Below are positions 50,401 through 55,989 of a stretch of DNA of 64,000 nucleotides, in pieces. Numbering within the stretch: position 1 is the first letter of the stretch; every line of letters begins with the position of its first letter. Source of the stretch: Siphonodentalium dalli (Eukaryota; Mollusca; Scaphopoda; Gadilida; Siphonodentaliidae); the NCBI GenBank assembly GCA_032622095.1, contig CP136066.1, positions 103,995,319 through 104,059,318 on the forward strand. The letters are read 5' to 3'. The position numbers and the translations under genes were made by a program. The notes under the pieces are model-generated. The model was not told where the DNA came from, did no database searches, and worked only from the letters and a program-made list of their open reading frames with translations.

Positions 50401-50542
50401 AATTGAAGAACCTTTCCTGGTTGCGGTGAAGGAGACGCTGGCTGAGCGATATACCGCCAATGTGGAGATGATCTACCAACTTACCATCCGATTTATTCTG
50501 GAGAAACTCAGCAAAGGCTTTGACGACAACTATCCAAAATAA
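17249..50542 (+). CDS. Globin gene, globin X-like, three exons (17249-17436, 32684-32918, 50399-50542)
   Basis: The joined coding sequence is 567 nt and gives 188 residues. It is a haem-binding globin. Exon 1 gives an N-terminal extension of about 33 residues and helices A and B (LTKRQRFNITKSWKGI). Exon 2 gives helices C to F and the start of G. Exon 3 gives helices G and H. By spacing, the CD1 Phe is F75, the distal E7 His is H97 and the proximal F8 His is H129; the intervals of 22 and 32 residues are those of neuroglobin-type globins. The MGC start fits N-myristoylation at Gly2 and palmitoylation at Cys3, which is known for globin X and suggests a plasma-membrane redox or nitrite role rather than oxygen transport. 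Introns are 15,247 and 17,480 bp, phase 2 (B12.2-like) and phase 0 (G7.0-like). Globin identity is near certain; membership of the globin X clade is inferred from the acyl motif. Confidence 0.93.
18090..19205. repeat. Diverged tandem and dispersed repeat block
   Basis: Two related stretches carry TTAGAACACA, TTATTAATGAA or TTATTAGTGAA, AACTTAAAACAA and ATTTTGCACA (about 18860-18960 and 19065-19150). Around 18165-18225 the pattern CCCACCC...GTGCAAATAAAT...GACCCACCCCC recurs at 30630-30690, and a related phrase CCCGGCCCTGT is at 19180 and 32540. These look like copies of one non-coding dispersed family, oriented the same way. Confidence 0.6.
20818..20853. repeat. Short telomere-like scrap
   Basis: The words CCTAACCCC, AAACCCTAA, TCCTAACCCTA occur in a row, a degenerate CCCTAA repeat of about five units. 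It directly precedes a dispersed repeat. It is too short to indicate a telomere fusion and may simply be the edge of the repeat family. Confidence 0.6.
20854..21370. repeat. Dispersed repeat with the GGATAACTCCAC motif
   Basis: The block repeats TAGGAATAAAAGCTCGGA (20864 and 20996) and AACTCCAC (20892 and 21063). It ends in a CCATGGATGACGGATGGACGG segment and TATACCCCCAAC. The inverse GTTGGGGGTATA follows at 21343. Non-coding repeats of this wording are common in bivalve-like genomes. The inverted TATACCCCCAAC / GTTGGGGGTATA pair may be the end of a palindromic element. Confidence 0.55.
21990..23080 (-). pseudogene. Second LINE reverse-transcriptase remnant, interrupted by a MITE
   Basis: Read on the minus strand, motifs appear in order across frameshifts: AFDMISHHILPQKLDHY (near 22390-22340), then RGITKKWFKS (near 22300), then SLLSFADDTA (near 22200-22171) and NNLAFNITNSKYTLIYP (near 22110-22060). 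This is a Jockey/CR1-type non-LTR reverse transcriptase, dead and more damaged than the copy at 3455-4990. The 5' part is split by the MITE at 22465-22920 and also contains a tandem duplication of about 75 bp that preserves the empty insertion site. Confidence 0.8.
22465..22920. mobile_element. Double-hairpin MITE (456 bp), each terminal repeat containing a 69-bp palindrome
   Basis: The ends are inverted repeats starting TGACCCGCCATATCAAATCC and running through CAGTCGGAAGTCGGGA. Each TIR contains a complete 69-bp palindrome (22514-22582 and 22802-22870) with 27-bp arms beginning GCCAATGCATTC and a loop that differs only by orientation. The 220-bp centre has no coding capacity. The flanks suggest a duplication of TATA. 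A nearby tandem copy of the same flank (GATGTTATAGATGAAG, 22993-23008) lacks the insertion. A second copy of the element lies at 63019-63406. The superfamily is unknown. Confidence 0.85.
24036..25075 (+). mobile_element. Shared-end repeat, copy 1
   Basis: The first ~90 bp (ACGTGCGCTCGCGCAACAGT, then ATGGCGATCAG...) and the last ~130 bp (from TTGTCTTTTTTTGCTAACAT to GAGTGCATTCTAG) match 31315-32288 in the same orientation, but the middles are unrelated. The 3' end has a GCAC...GTGC stem about 8 bp before CTAG, followed by T. Shared ends with different middles and a CTAG-T end are Helitron-like, but the 5' end is not TC, so this is only a suggestion. No protein is encoded. The palindrome at 24749-24916 is nested near the 3' end. 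Confidence 0.5.
24749..24916. repeat. 168-bp near-perfect palindrome (foldback MITE)
   Basis: The arms begin GGGGATAACAGTGTGGTG and run for about 70 bp (GTGATTTCGGAAAGGTACAT, then GGCGAATATACTGT). The reverse complement ends at GTTATCCCC. The loop (about 24814-24850) contains GGCTCCGGCTCCGCCGTCGCC. The arms are almost identical, which implies recent origin or arm-to-arm conversion. A copy of TAAATAAAATT lies on both sides, though the left one is about 35 bp away. No frame of note. Confidence 0.9.
25222..25362 (+). repeat. Left part of host repeat C, interrupted by the Polinton-like element
   Basis: The sequence from AAAGTGATGTGAAACACTCC to the target site matches 55538-55676 with moderate divergence (GGAGAATAAT, AACACACACCGTC, ATTAAAT). 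The match resumes exactly on the other side of the element at 30333. Repeat C is non-coding. Confidence 0.85.
25357..25362. other. Target site duplication, left copy (AATGAG)
   Basis: AATGAG lies immediately before AGTAGTAC and again immediately after GTACTACT (30333-30338). In the uninterrupted relative at 55671-55676 the site is present once (AGTGAT). Six bases is the duplication length of Polinton/Maverick integration. Confidence 0.9.
26106..26574 (-). pseudogene. Truncated inverted copy of the zinc-finger protein gene
   Basis: This minus-strand frame matches the 191-residue protein at 28641-29216 from residue 37 (FGEDTDDLES) to the stop. Within the last 105 codons I see two replacements (Met to Leu, Ser to Trp). 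The N-terminal zinc finger and start are gone because a 672-bp segment was deleted at 26574-26578. Translation could begin only at internal Met codons such as 26423. Probably non-functional. Confidence 0.8.
26703..26817 (-). pseudogene. Inverted C-terminal fragment of the element's membrane protein
   Basis: The minus-strand frame reads VVNNTPTIIGIPLNLNQW to TIREEE and stop, identical to the last 36 residues of the protein at 27477-27947. Upstream it runs straight into the satellite, which stays open in this frame and gives a meaningless LLICSFLAH repeat. It is a fragment, not a gene. Confidence 0.85.
26820..27312. repeat. Central TGAGCAAA satellite that reverses orientation at ~27084
   Basis: From 26820 to about 27084 the + strand reads repeats of AAAATGAGCAAATGAGCAAG, period about 19-20 built on ATGAGCAA. 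From 27085 to about 27312 it reads the reverse complement (TGCTCATTTGCTCATTTT). The switch is a clean mirror (ATGAGCAAATGCTCAT). The array forms the hinge of the palindromic element. Open frames on both strands are artefacts of the repeat. Confidence 0.95.
27477..27947 (+). CDS. Mobile-element protein, type II membrane protein, 156 aa
   Basis: I recognise no family. Visible features are a basic N-terminal 45 residues, one hydrophobic segment at about 46-62 (WIGITIMVITVSLPFILV), then an ectodomain of about 94 residues with three cysteines (68, 91, 108) and possible N-glycosylation sites at N79, N102, N123 and N149. This is the layout of a signal-anchored, single-pass glycoprotein. It ends in a charged TIREEE. 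The start at 27477 gives the longest frame; Met20 and Met40 are alternatives. The next frame begins 181 bp downstream on the same strand. Only the last 36 codons persist in the left arm. Confidence 0.6.
   Translation: MSPDIKINKSKLYTRTITIMDNRTGTLTKTFQTERGRLHMNLLKWIGITIMVITVSLPFILVPKKIPCESVDYELLHTNMSHPNDYEQHPCVFVKKWTIRSNITVTLCNNQGHIYTDISRVVNNTPTIIGIPLNLNQWSIFKHIFSDINKTIREEE
28129..28452 (+). CDS. Mobile-element basic protein with possible LAGG protease site, 107 aa
   Basis: No family is recognised with confidence. The N-terminal part (IETWRKHFRDMLDGKL) looks like a short amphipathic helix region. The C-terminal third is Lys-rich and ends in NNKKKMKRKVSYD, a likely nuclear or DNA-binding tail. 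Residues 89-93 read LAGGL, which fits the adenain cleavage pattern (M/I/L)-x-G-G followed by cleavage. Polintons typically encode an adenain-like protease, so a cleaved core or minor capsid protein is a reasonable guess, but it is only inference. The gene is absent from the left arm (672-bp deletion). Confidence 0.6.
   Translation: MSIPYIPADIETWRKHFRDMLDGKLTPDNKGRYFIDRTKNSDSEEHVLKPHINVVTPIAQAIEMAKAEVAANKLTNTRKASKQTNKRVLAGGLSNNKKKMKRKVSYD
28460..28702 (+). CDS. Possible small ORF between the element's two genes, 80 aa
   Basis: The frame begins 7 bases after the stop of the 107-residue ORF (MNEYIEYHTDK) and overlaps the start of the zinc-finger gene by about 60 bases in another frame. It contains a hydrophobic stretch (SLFLSLLIRVIVLP) at about residues 43-56. 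It may be the N-terminal stub of a larger gene lost by deletion, or chance. No family is recognised. Confidence 0.25.
   Translation: MNEYIEYHTDKLALIESPAVKDLYPRPGTNVLLTRRLYATPYSLFLSLLIRVIVLPIIRDNAQVSFMRKYFIDELQSTKT
28641..29216 (+). CDS. Mobile-element C2H2 zinc-finger protein, 191 aa
   Basis: An N-terminal zinc finger is visible as CHLCGNILSTNYNLQRHKQIKH split as C4-x2-C7-x12-H20-x4-H25. An acidic Ser/Asp-rich linker follows (about 30-67), then a short internal repeat (ESMSGDESMSGKE) near residues 107-119, then a mostly helical charged C-terminal part to EDSDND. A nucleic-acid-binding regulatory role is plausible, but no family is assigned. Only the C-terminal part (from residue 37) survives in the left arm. 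The zinc finger overlaps the preceding 80-codon frame. Confidence 0.6.
   Translation: MHRCHLCGNILSTNYNLQRHKQIKHGVMSETKTDFFGEDTDDLESDIVPRSSSTESRTASSDSEDDNVVGSRTVFGLKKVARCVNEMDTFKSMMKRITNDAKGEESMSGDESMSGKEATIDTEFALFLKSYRRLIEYQYRLKTSPIHNMIMKKMVKLTKHGYNNEWAADEAMRKFKKLLEITLTVEDSDND
29217..30332. repeat. Right terminal inverted repeat region of the Polinton-like element
   Basis: About 1.1 kb of non-coding sequence ends at GTACTACT. It pairs with 25363-26105, except that the left arm lacks 29391-29726. That extra segment contains repeated CTTTAACATTC- and CTTTAAT-type phrases and a run of short TTTTTGAA units (29635-29695). An A/T-rich stretch near 30190-30260 also differs in length between arms. 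Confidence 0.85.
30333..30567 (+). repeat. Right part of host repeat C (resumes after the element)
   Basis: After the second AATGAG the sequence TATCGATGGCGAAATC continues and matches 55677-55910 (TTAGTTTATCGCCGAT, GTAAATATTTACAA, TAGTAGAATGCTACA, TTATCAGTTTCA). This confirms the element boundaries independently of the inverted repeats. Confidence 0.88.
30568..31314. other. Intron sequence with a dispersed repeat scrap
   Basis: Bases 30600-30712 resemble the CCCACC / GTGCAAATAAA block at 18165-18240. The rest shows no gene or clear repeat. Confidence 0.45.
31315..32288 (+). mobile_element. Shared-end repeat, copy 2
   Basis: The start (ACGTGCGCTCGCGCAACAGT) and the end (AACATTAAATTAAATTAAAT to GAGTGCATTCTAG) match copy 1 at 24036-25075 in the same orientation. 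The middle is unrelated and contains a 142-codon frame (31444-31872) with no recognisable domain. The pair brackets the Polinton-like element by chance or because this region attracts insertions. They are not LTRs, because only the ends match. Confidence 0.5.
32684..32918 (+). CDS. Globin exon 2 (helices C-F, haem ligands)
   Basis: The acceptor is TTTCTGCTTGCAG and the donor is TGG followed by GTAAGA. The exon supplies one base of Ser63 and codons 64-141. It holds the CD1 Phe (HLFSKY), the distal His in LCDHVSMVM (H97), and the proximal His in TGKGHHRIPGF (H129, with H130 an alternative). It ends at FW in helix G, phase 0. Both ligand histidines are intact, so haem binding is expected. Confidence 0.95.
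34770..36300. repeat. Tandem array of ~145-bp monomers in an alternating A/B (about 292-bp) pattern
   Basis: Landmarks resembling AACCACACxATTAGATTC recur at about 35057, 35209, 35350, 35499, 35641 and 35790, spaced 152, 141, 149, 142 and 149 bp. Alternate copies share GGAGAAGAATGT...GGCGCTAAA (type A) or ATGATT...GGCGACTAAAC (type B), so the real unit is a dimer. The edge repeats CACCATTATCTTTCTCGTAA and TTGGTGCCATC. A short (ACAG)n run at 36283-36300 closes it. Non-coding. Confidence 0.8.
36301..37783. other. No gene seen
   Basis: Intronic sequence without a recognised repeat. The 82-codon frame at 37080-37328 shows no domain. Confidence 0.4.
37784..37788. other. Target duplication CAGAG, left copy
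   Basis: CAGAG precedes GTCCGAATCGG, and the same five bases follow CCGATTCGGAC at 40357-40361. This defines the ends of the foldback element. Confidence 0.8.
37789..40356. mobile_element. Foldback DNA transposon with internal reversing satellite (2568 bp)
   Basis: The ends are perfect 17-bp inverted repeats, GTCCGAATCGGCATCTC and its complement, flanked by CAGAG. Inside each end lie repeated AAACTAGGTTTA and GTTTAAAC words (37806-37975 and 40288-40338). The core is a satellite (see next entry) that switches strand in the middle, so the element is largely self-complementary. No transposase is visible. The organisation recalls foldback (FB/TU-like) elements. A related family occurs at 46000-47809. 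I do not know the superfamily. Confidence 0.8.
38540..40015. repeat. Internal satellite, unit about 115-146 bp, inverted at ~39165
   Basis: In 38540-39160 units read GGTATGGACCATTTTCGAGA, then GGATTTCGGCCAATTTGACG, then CCCATAGAAACACCCC and CCCGGGGGTACCAC. From about 39170 to 40015 the units are reverse complements (GTTTCTATGGGGTATTTGGG, ATTGGCCGAAATCC, CCGTTCTCGA). Landmark spacing varies from 113 to 146 bp, so units are irregular. Overlapping Pro/Gly-rich frames on both strands arise from the repeat. Confidence 0.9.
40362..40640 (+). pseudogene. LINE 3' tail remnant with C-terminal Cys/His motif
   Basis: On the + strand one frame reads SDIICSLCNIEIGEEC, then HMVLKC, the C-x2-C...H-x4-C pattern found at the C-terminus of several non-LTR retrotransposon ORF2 proteins. 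Frames around it are shifted and stopped. The foldback element ends just upstream, so it may have inserted into this LINE. Clade unknown. Confidence 0.65.
41226..41342. repeat. Palindromic hairpin of about 117 bp
   Basis: AATACACCCATAGTAGCCGA...TCGGCTACTATCGGTGTATT forms the outer arms and AACCACGAG...CCACGAGTGG an inner part. The outer arms are nearly exact. Its loop phrase GAGTGGCTAAAACCAC resembles CGTGGCTAAAGCCACTCG in the hairpins at 59968-60445, so these may be distant relatives. Confidence 0.8.
41944..42274. mobile_element. hAT-like MITE (331 bp) with exact 8-bp duplication
   Basis: Inverted ends (CTGAAGGGGTCACTCTCACC and complement) extend about 60 bp and include AAAAAAAGTGCTGAAGGGTA. 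The flanking 8-mers CTACTATG (41936-41943 and 42275-42282) are identical. Eight-base duplication fits the hAT superfamily. Each end also contains two tandem GTGCTGAAGGGTACACAGG units. No transposase is present; the 80-codon frame over it is a chance frame. Confidence 0.85.
42283..45222. other. No gene seen
   Basis: Intronic sequence, largely unique. Short open frames (for example 43123-43437) have no recognisable domain. Around 42300-42420 there are several ACAGTAG / ATAGTAG words near the MITE. Confidence 0.4.
45232..45704. mobile_element. TIR element of about 473 bp with 9-bp duplication
   Basis: The left end GTACTCAATCCGATCATACG pairs with the right end CGTCTGATCGGATTGAGTAT. TGCTTAAAG occurs exactly at 45223-45231 and 45705-45713. 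A 9-bp duplication suggests a Mutator-like (MULE) MITE, but the right end has five extra bases (CTGTAA region) beyond the paired part, so the boundaries are less certain than for the other elements. No transposase. Confidence 0.6.
45999..47809. mobile_element. Nested foldback-family elements with GTTTAAAC-rich ends
   Basis: Left ends GATTCGTCATCTC (about 46000) and ATTCGTCATCTCTGG (about 46108), and right ends GAGATGACGAATCCG (46424 and 47794) occur in the order L, L, R, R. This implies an inner element (about 46106-46437) inside an outer one (about 45999-47809). All ends are followed inward by GGTTTAAACC or GCTAAACC words. The terminal core ATTCGTCATCTC is a close relative of AATCGGCATCTC at the ends of the 37789-40356 element. 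No transposase is seen. Target duplications are unclear. Confidence 0.65.
47810..49010. other. No gene seen
   Basis: A two-copy tandem of TTCATTTTCATATTTTTTCA lies near 48141-48187. At 48665 the word TAGGTCCGAATCGCCC resembles the tip of the GTCCGAATCGG foldback family and may be a decayed end. Otherwise unassigned. Confidence 0.45.
49010..49075. repeat. (AG)n microsatellite
   Basis: The run is built of GAGAGA units with interruptions (GAGACAGAGAGAGTGTGAGT). It is intronic. Confidence 0.9.
49076..50398. other. End of globin intron 2; no other gene seen
   Basis: The sequence is unique and AT-rich. The 3' splice site is a clear polypyrimidine tract and CAG at 50385-50398. Confidence 0.5.
50399..50542 (+). 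CDS. Globin exon 3 (helices G-H and stop)
   Basis: The exon starts in phase 0 with KIEEPFLVAVKETLAERY and continues through VEMIYQLTIRFILEKL to GFDDNYPK and TAA. Helix G and helix H fit the C-terminal end of a globin. The length of 47 codons is normal. An AATAAA overlaps the stop codon. Confidence 0.94.
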   Translation, partial: KIEEPFLVAVKETLAERYTANVEMIYQLTIRFILEKLSKGFDDNYPK

Positions 50543-50730
50543 AGCGTACATCATACCAGGAGTGACGTCTGACATTATACATGTGCATGGGGGTGTCATT
50601 CACCCATTTTCTGTACACGGGATTCATGCCAACTCAGGCCCTGCGCGGGATTCACACCCTGTTTATAATACTATATATGTTATCTGGTATTCAGGATTGA
50701 TAACACCTTCTTAAAGGTATTCGGGATTCA

Positions 50731-50736
50731 AATAAA
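50731..50736 (+). promoter_or_regulatory. Candidate polyadenylation signal AATAAA of the globin gene
   Basis: AATAAA lies about 190 bases after the stop codon. It is the best-placed signal for a short 3' UTR. Another AATAAA overlaps the stop (50538-50543) and is less likely to be used. Confidence 0.5.
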
Positions 50737-50829
50737 AGCCTGGTATGCGAATTTGTTGGTAACATTTTTATGTGGTATTTGATAGCTAGAACGGGCCTCA
50801 TTAACCTATATTTAAAATCCCTTTCGGGT

Positions 50830-50990
50830 CTTAAGCGCGCTATTTTGCCGCCCAATCAATATTGCAATAATATTGCAAGTGGGAACGTTTATAAGCGCGC
50901 CGCTTGCGATATTATTCCAATATTTTGCGCTTAATATCGCAATATTTCGCGCTTAATATTGCGCTCAAAATTGTAACAATTTAATTGCGT
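50830..50990. repeat. Self-complementary AATATTGC-rich hairpin
   Basis: AATATTGCAATAATATTGCA and GCGATATTATTCCAATATTT pair, and GCGCTTAATATCGC / GCGCTTAATATTGC words repeat around them. The block can fold but has no defined ends. Confidence 0.6.
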
Positions 50991-53900
50991 ATTTTCTTAA
51001 CTTATTCAGAATTCACCCGCTCTGTTTACTTGCATTCAGTATTTTACCCACCTGTGTTAATTGGTATTCTAGATTCAGGGGGAGGGGATGACATCATGGG
51101 AGATGCGACATAAATCATTGCGTGCAATTACTTTTAGAGCACGATGAAGCGCTGTGACTCAGTATTTTGGTTATGTAATGGATATTTCCACACGTATTCA
51201 TTATTGGGAGGAGCTTATGGTTGCTATGACACAAGGCGTACAGAACGATTATAATTATGTTTTACCGCCGATATGCAATAATACACCGATGTCATATCTC
51301 GAAGCTGTGTTATAACCACTGAAGAATTTCTAACATCATTTCACAAATCGACATTTCAGTGAACAATTATTTGATAAGAAAAAAGGCAATTTAACACTGA
51401 AAATTATTCGTGGATATAACAAATTAGGATGAACAAAGAGATATCCATGCAGGCAGCATTCTTAATCGCTGATTGATAGAAAACATATGTTAATAATTAT
51501 TGATTGACAGCTGTGGAAACGTCCATTTGTATCAAAATCGTTAGCTGGCGGCGCATAACAAGAACATTTGTACATTATAATGTGAATCATGTCAAATCAT
51601 ATCCATATTTCTCACATTTGCTGACTTGATCGACACGGCTTGCCACCGGTGCTGGTCGGAGAGGGTGCTAACATATCGAACCCCTCCCTTAAATCGATCC
51701 CCCGACTTGAACCCTTAAAGCTAGAACATTGTTATAAGTCATGTACATGTATGAGTTTCATAAACATGGACTTTATATATCTCAGAACAACTTTATTTAA
51801 ATGTATCAATTACTTTCAACGTGTGGCGTGTGAGTGAGACATTCGCTATTTATTTATAGCTGAATCAAGATAACACAACATGTAATGTGTAGTCTTTATT
51901 CTTATATGCCACATATAAGATTCGATCAGCTGTTTCCGCTCTGATTTTAGTTTACCCGCTCTTATCGTGTCATAGTAAGTCCATATATAGGTATACCATC
52001 TACTCGTGTGTCGATCTATTCCTTTCTCGAAATATGTCAAAAGGCCTTTTTGATATGGAGCTTGAGGAATAAGTTACTATTAGCATTTATGTGATAACTT
52101 TATTGATGACAAGAATTTAGGTGGGTCACTTGTGTTTATTGTATATTTAAGTCCCAAATGGAAACAAGTCTGCAAGGTGGAGTATCAAACTCAAAATTGC
52201 GTGTACATATACGCTGTCATGTTGGTTAATGTTGTGTATGTAATGGTAATACATCAAAGTTTACCAGAGTATATTGTGGGGCACACCATGCATTTACTTG
52301 AAATTTACAAGGGTATGGCCTTTTTACATGTGCTTACATGGCATTTACAAGAGTAATTTTACACGGGCACGAGGGATCAATCTATTTCACAATAGCACAT
52401 TACGCAGCTGATGTGTTTTTGTGTCTCTTTTGGTGAGAATAAAATCATACTTTCTTCGTTAATCAGTGAAAAACAATTGTACCCGGTGTCGAACTCAAAA
52501 GTTAACAGAATAGGGCAAGAATATTCTTATAAATAAATCCAGAAGAGTTTAATACCTTATGTAATCACATTTGCCATTCAAATGACCTCCAATCTGTTGT
52601 CTCAAATGTTATGGCTTCTACAAGCGTAGCCCGGTATACAACCGTGGTAAATTACCTTAATATTGAAGTAAATAACCCTGGAAGAATAACTCTAGTTGTA
52701 CCACAACATACATACATACATGTATTTACATCACTAGAGTTAAAATACATGGGTGGGTCTACATGTTTGCGTATACTATGATGACGATTCACCAGAATTT
52801 CTTTTACCAGAGTAACAACCTGGTAAAATTACATCATTTTACCTGTTCCAGTCACGACGGTAAATACCACGCTCTATTCCCAATGGGTTACCAGAGTGTT
52901 GTTTTTTAAATAAGGGAATAGTCTTTTTGTATTAAATGGTCTATGCTTATTCCCGTCGTACTGTATTTGGCATGTTCTTTTTGGGGCGGTCGTGATTCAT
53001 CTATGTGCTACAAATTTCAATTATTTTTAACCTCTTTTACATGGACAGCCGTCAATTGGCTTACTTATTTGGCTTGACATTTGGTTGGGTCCACTTTCAC
53101 TAAATACGAAGAAATCTATTGTCCGGTTTCCATTCGATTAAGAACATGTGTGACATATGTGATTACTGGAAAACAACTGTCATATGGTTACTGGCTTATG
53201 GCAAAATTGTTTCGGTAGCTCTTTGGTAACGAAATACTTTGACAAGAAATATTAGGTGTATGTAAAAATCCACATACATGTCTACATAATAATGATGGTT
53301 ATAGTAATTTCGTATCCTTCAAATTCGTACCCTATCAACTTGATAGTTATTTTGGTCACATGTAACCACTGACCGTGAGTCATTTCTTACCATTGTGGGT
53401 CATTCGCACCCTCCTCTGGTGAATAACCATACACGTGAACACACGCCTTAAGCGCATAAGCACCTCATCTGGAGTGGAAACGACCGGCCGGGACCAGATG
53501 ACATTAAACATCGTCTTCTGTCTCACTAACCGAGTTATGGTTATAATCTCCAATAAATGAAACCTTAATCTATGGAGATCGCTGACTTTTACTGTCATCT
53601 TGTCCTTGGATACACACAAATCCGACTTCAGTTCAGTTTAATTGCAGTATTGTTCCGCGATGTATCGCAAGCTGTGCATGCATTCATTACCAGGATATCT
53701 GTCATAAAATGAAAATCGCGTGGAATATTCGATCTCAGCAAAATGTCATGCTATAAATATGATCGAAGGTTTCAAGAATGATTAAATTATAATTTGTGAT
53801 CACGTCTATACGCCAGGCTGTTCCGGATTCTTCGTTTCGTGGCCACCACCAGTCTGAAAAGAGATTTATGTATTAGCATTTTGAGCGTACTAATCCTTAT

Positions 53901-54185
53901 TTCTTATGGACAGATTCATACATAATGTATTGCACTGATCAAATGACCATTGTCTGACCGCATTAATGCGTCTCATATTAATCCACATTTTACGAATACT
54001 TTCATGTTCGCTATCGGATTGAACGGACATATAACAAGTGCAACGCCAATCGTGACATATGCCCCCGACGCTAAGTTTAGAGACCGGGCAATACTAAATA
54101 ATTGTATGGATGGCGATTTTTTTCTAAACCCTAGTAGTGGGTATCATTTCCCCTTAAATTGAGCTATCAATACACCAGAGCACAA
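50991..54185. other. Downstream intergenic sequence; no gene seen
   Basis: Short open frames have no domain. At 52640-52910 short phrases around ACCAGAGT and GGTAAATTACC recur loosely, without a regular period. Confidence 0.4.
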
Positions 54186-55350
54186 CCAAATCCAATGCTC
54201 CATGCCCATGTTACAAGCTGAAATGTTCATGCGGATACAAAATTAAGAAATTCCCAAGGCAAACAAGGGCCGTATATTTGGTAAAAATGAATAGACGAAA
54301 CCTGTAGTAAGACGGTGTCCTTACAATCAGCTCTGCTATCACCGTGCCAAAGGACAACGAAATCCGATAATTAACACCTGAGTTAGAAGGTGATATGTTT
54401 AGACGGTCACAAAATTCACAAATTTCCAAGTCAAACAAGGGCCGTAACTCTGGTAAAAATTAATGGACGAAACCCGTTTTATGTGGATATCCTTCCCCCA
54501 GCCTGTGCTATCACCATGACAAAGAACAACGAAATCCGATAATTAACACCCGACTTACAAGTTGATATGTTCGGACGGACAGATGGACGGACGAAAATGT
54601 CTGAGACAAACATGGGCCACATTGGTACAAATGAATGGGCCACCTTGGTAACAAGAGCACGCCGTCGGGGCGTGGCATAATACGCCCGTTTCTGGAGTAG
54701 AGTGGGGCATGTAGACAGAACTCATATTTGAACTTGATCTGTATACCAAATTTGGTTCAGTTCACTCGATTCAATCTAAAGTTATCATCTGGAAACCGCA
54801 TATCAGGTATAATCTAAGTCGAAAAAGGGCACAACTCAGTCAAAATCATGCGGACGAAACCCATATTCGAACCTGGTCTGTATTTTGGGGTGGTAAACTA
54901 ATATACCAAATTTGGTTCAGTTCACTTGATTCAATATAAAGTTATCATCCGGAAACCGCAAATCAGGTAAAATCTAAGTCGAAAAAGGCACATAACTCAC
55001 TCAAAATCATGCGGACGAAACCCATATTCGTACCTGGTCTGTATTTTGGGGTGGTAAACTAATATACCAAATTTGGTTCAGTTCATCGATTCAATCTAAA
55101 GTTATCATCCGGAAACCAAAAGAGGACGGACGGACGATGGACGGACGACGGACGGACGGACAACCCATTTACATAATACGACCGTTTTTTCAAACGGGCG
55201 TATAAAAATGAATGGACGAAACCCGTAGTATATGGGTATCCTATTCCCCGACCTGTGCTATCACCATGTCAAAGGACAACGGAATCCGATAATTAACACC
55301 CGGGTTATAATGTGATATGTTCGGATGGACAGACGGACGGGTGGCTAGAG
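54186..55350. repeat. Tandem dispersed repeats (two interleaved families)
   Basis: Family 1 copies at about 54230-54415, 54420-54590 and 55200-55335 share GACGAAACC, CTATCACC, ACAACGAAATCCGATAATTA and TGATATGTT. Family 2 copies at about 54735, 54895 and 55055 share TATACCAAATTTGGTTCAGT, AAAGTTATCATC and TCAAAATCATGCGGACGAAA, spaced about 155-160 bp. A (GGAC)n run lies at 55127-55162. Non-coding; typical of bivalve intergenic DNA. Confidence 0.75.
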
Positions 55351-55537
55351 AGAATGTTCCTTAAATATTCCCTGACCGATTTGACACCATAAACTCACAA
55401 ATTAATAGAAAATAATTACATCGGACCAATGGGTTCATTAAAGGGCGGTTTTGGTTGCCATATATATCGACTTCCAAAACACGTTTGAACCCGCTTCGAT
55501 TTTTTGTCAGCTTAAACAAAATCCAACTATCGCCTCT

Positions 55538-55910
55538 TAAAGTGATGTGAAACAATCCGGTAGGGTGATCAAATAGAAATGGAGAATAATCGTGTTCAAA
55601 GTAGTTGTTTTACAAATATTATATGTAACCTGACAACACACACCGTCGTTCTGATATATAAATTAAATGCAGTGATTGTCGATGGCGAAATCGTTTTCGT
55701 TAGTTTATCGCCGATAGATGCGTCCAGAATCGAGAAGTAAATATTTACAACGTAGTTCGGACGATGTTTCCTATGGAGTGTTAGAGTCGACTTGCTTGAG
55801 ATTTTCGGCGATGTTAGTAGAATGCTACAATCCTCCAGTCGACATAGCCCCTGAATACTAACTTATCAGTTTCACGCACCCGAACAACTGAGTACAAAAT
55901 ATGTCTTTGT
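55538..55910 (+). repeat. Uninterrupted relative of host repeat C (empty site of the Polinton-like element)
   Basis: The sequence matches 25222-25362 and then 30333-30567 with the 4970-bp element absent. The target position is AGTGAT at 55671-55676, between ATTAAATGC and TGTCGATGG. Non-coding. Confidence 0.85.
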
Positions 55911-55989
55911 AATGTTTCACACGGAATGGAACATGGGTTAGTGTTTTCCTCGCGCTGTTATCATTCTATAGTTTACGCTCTTTTTACCT

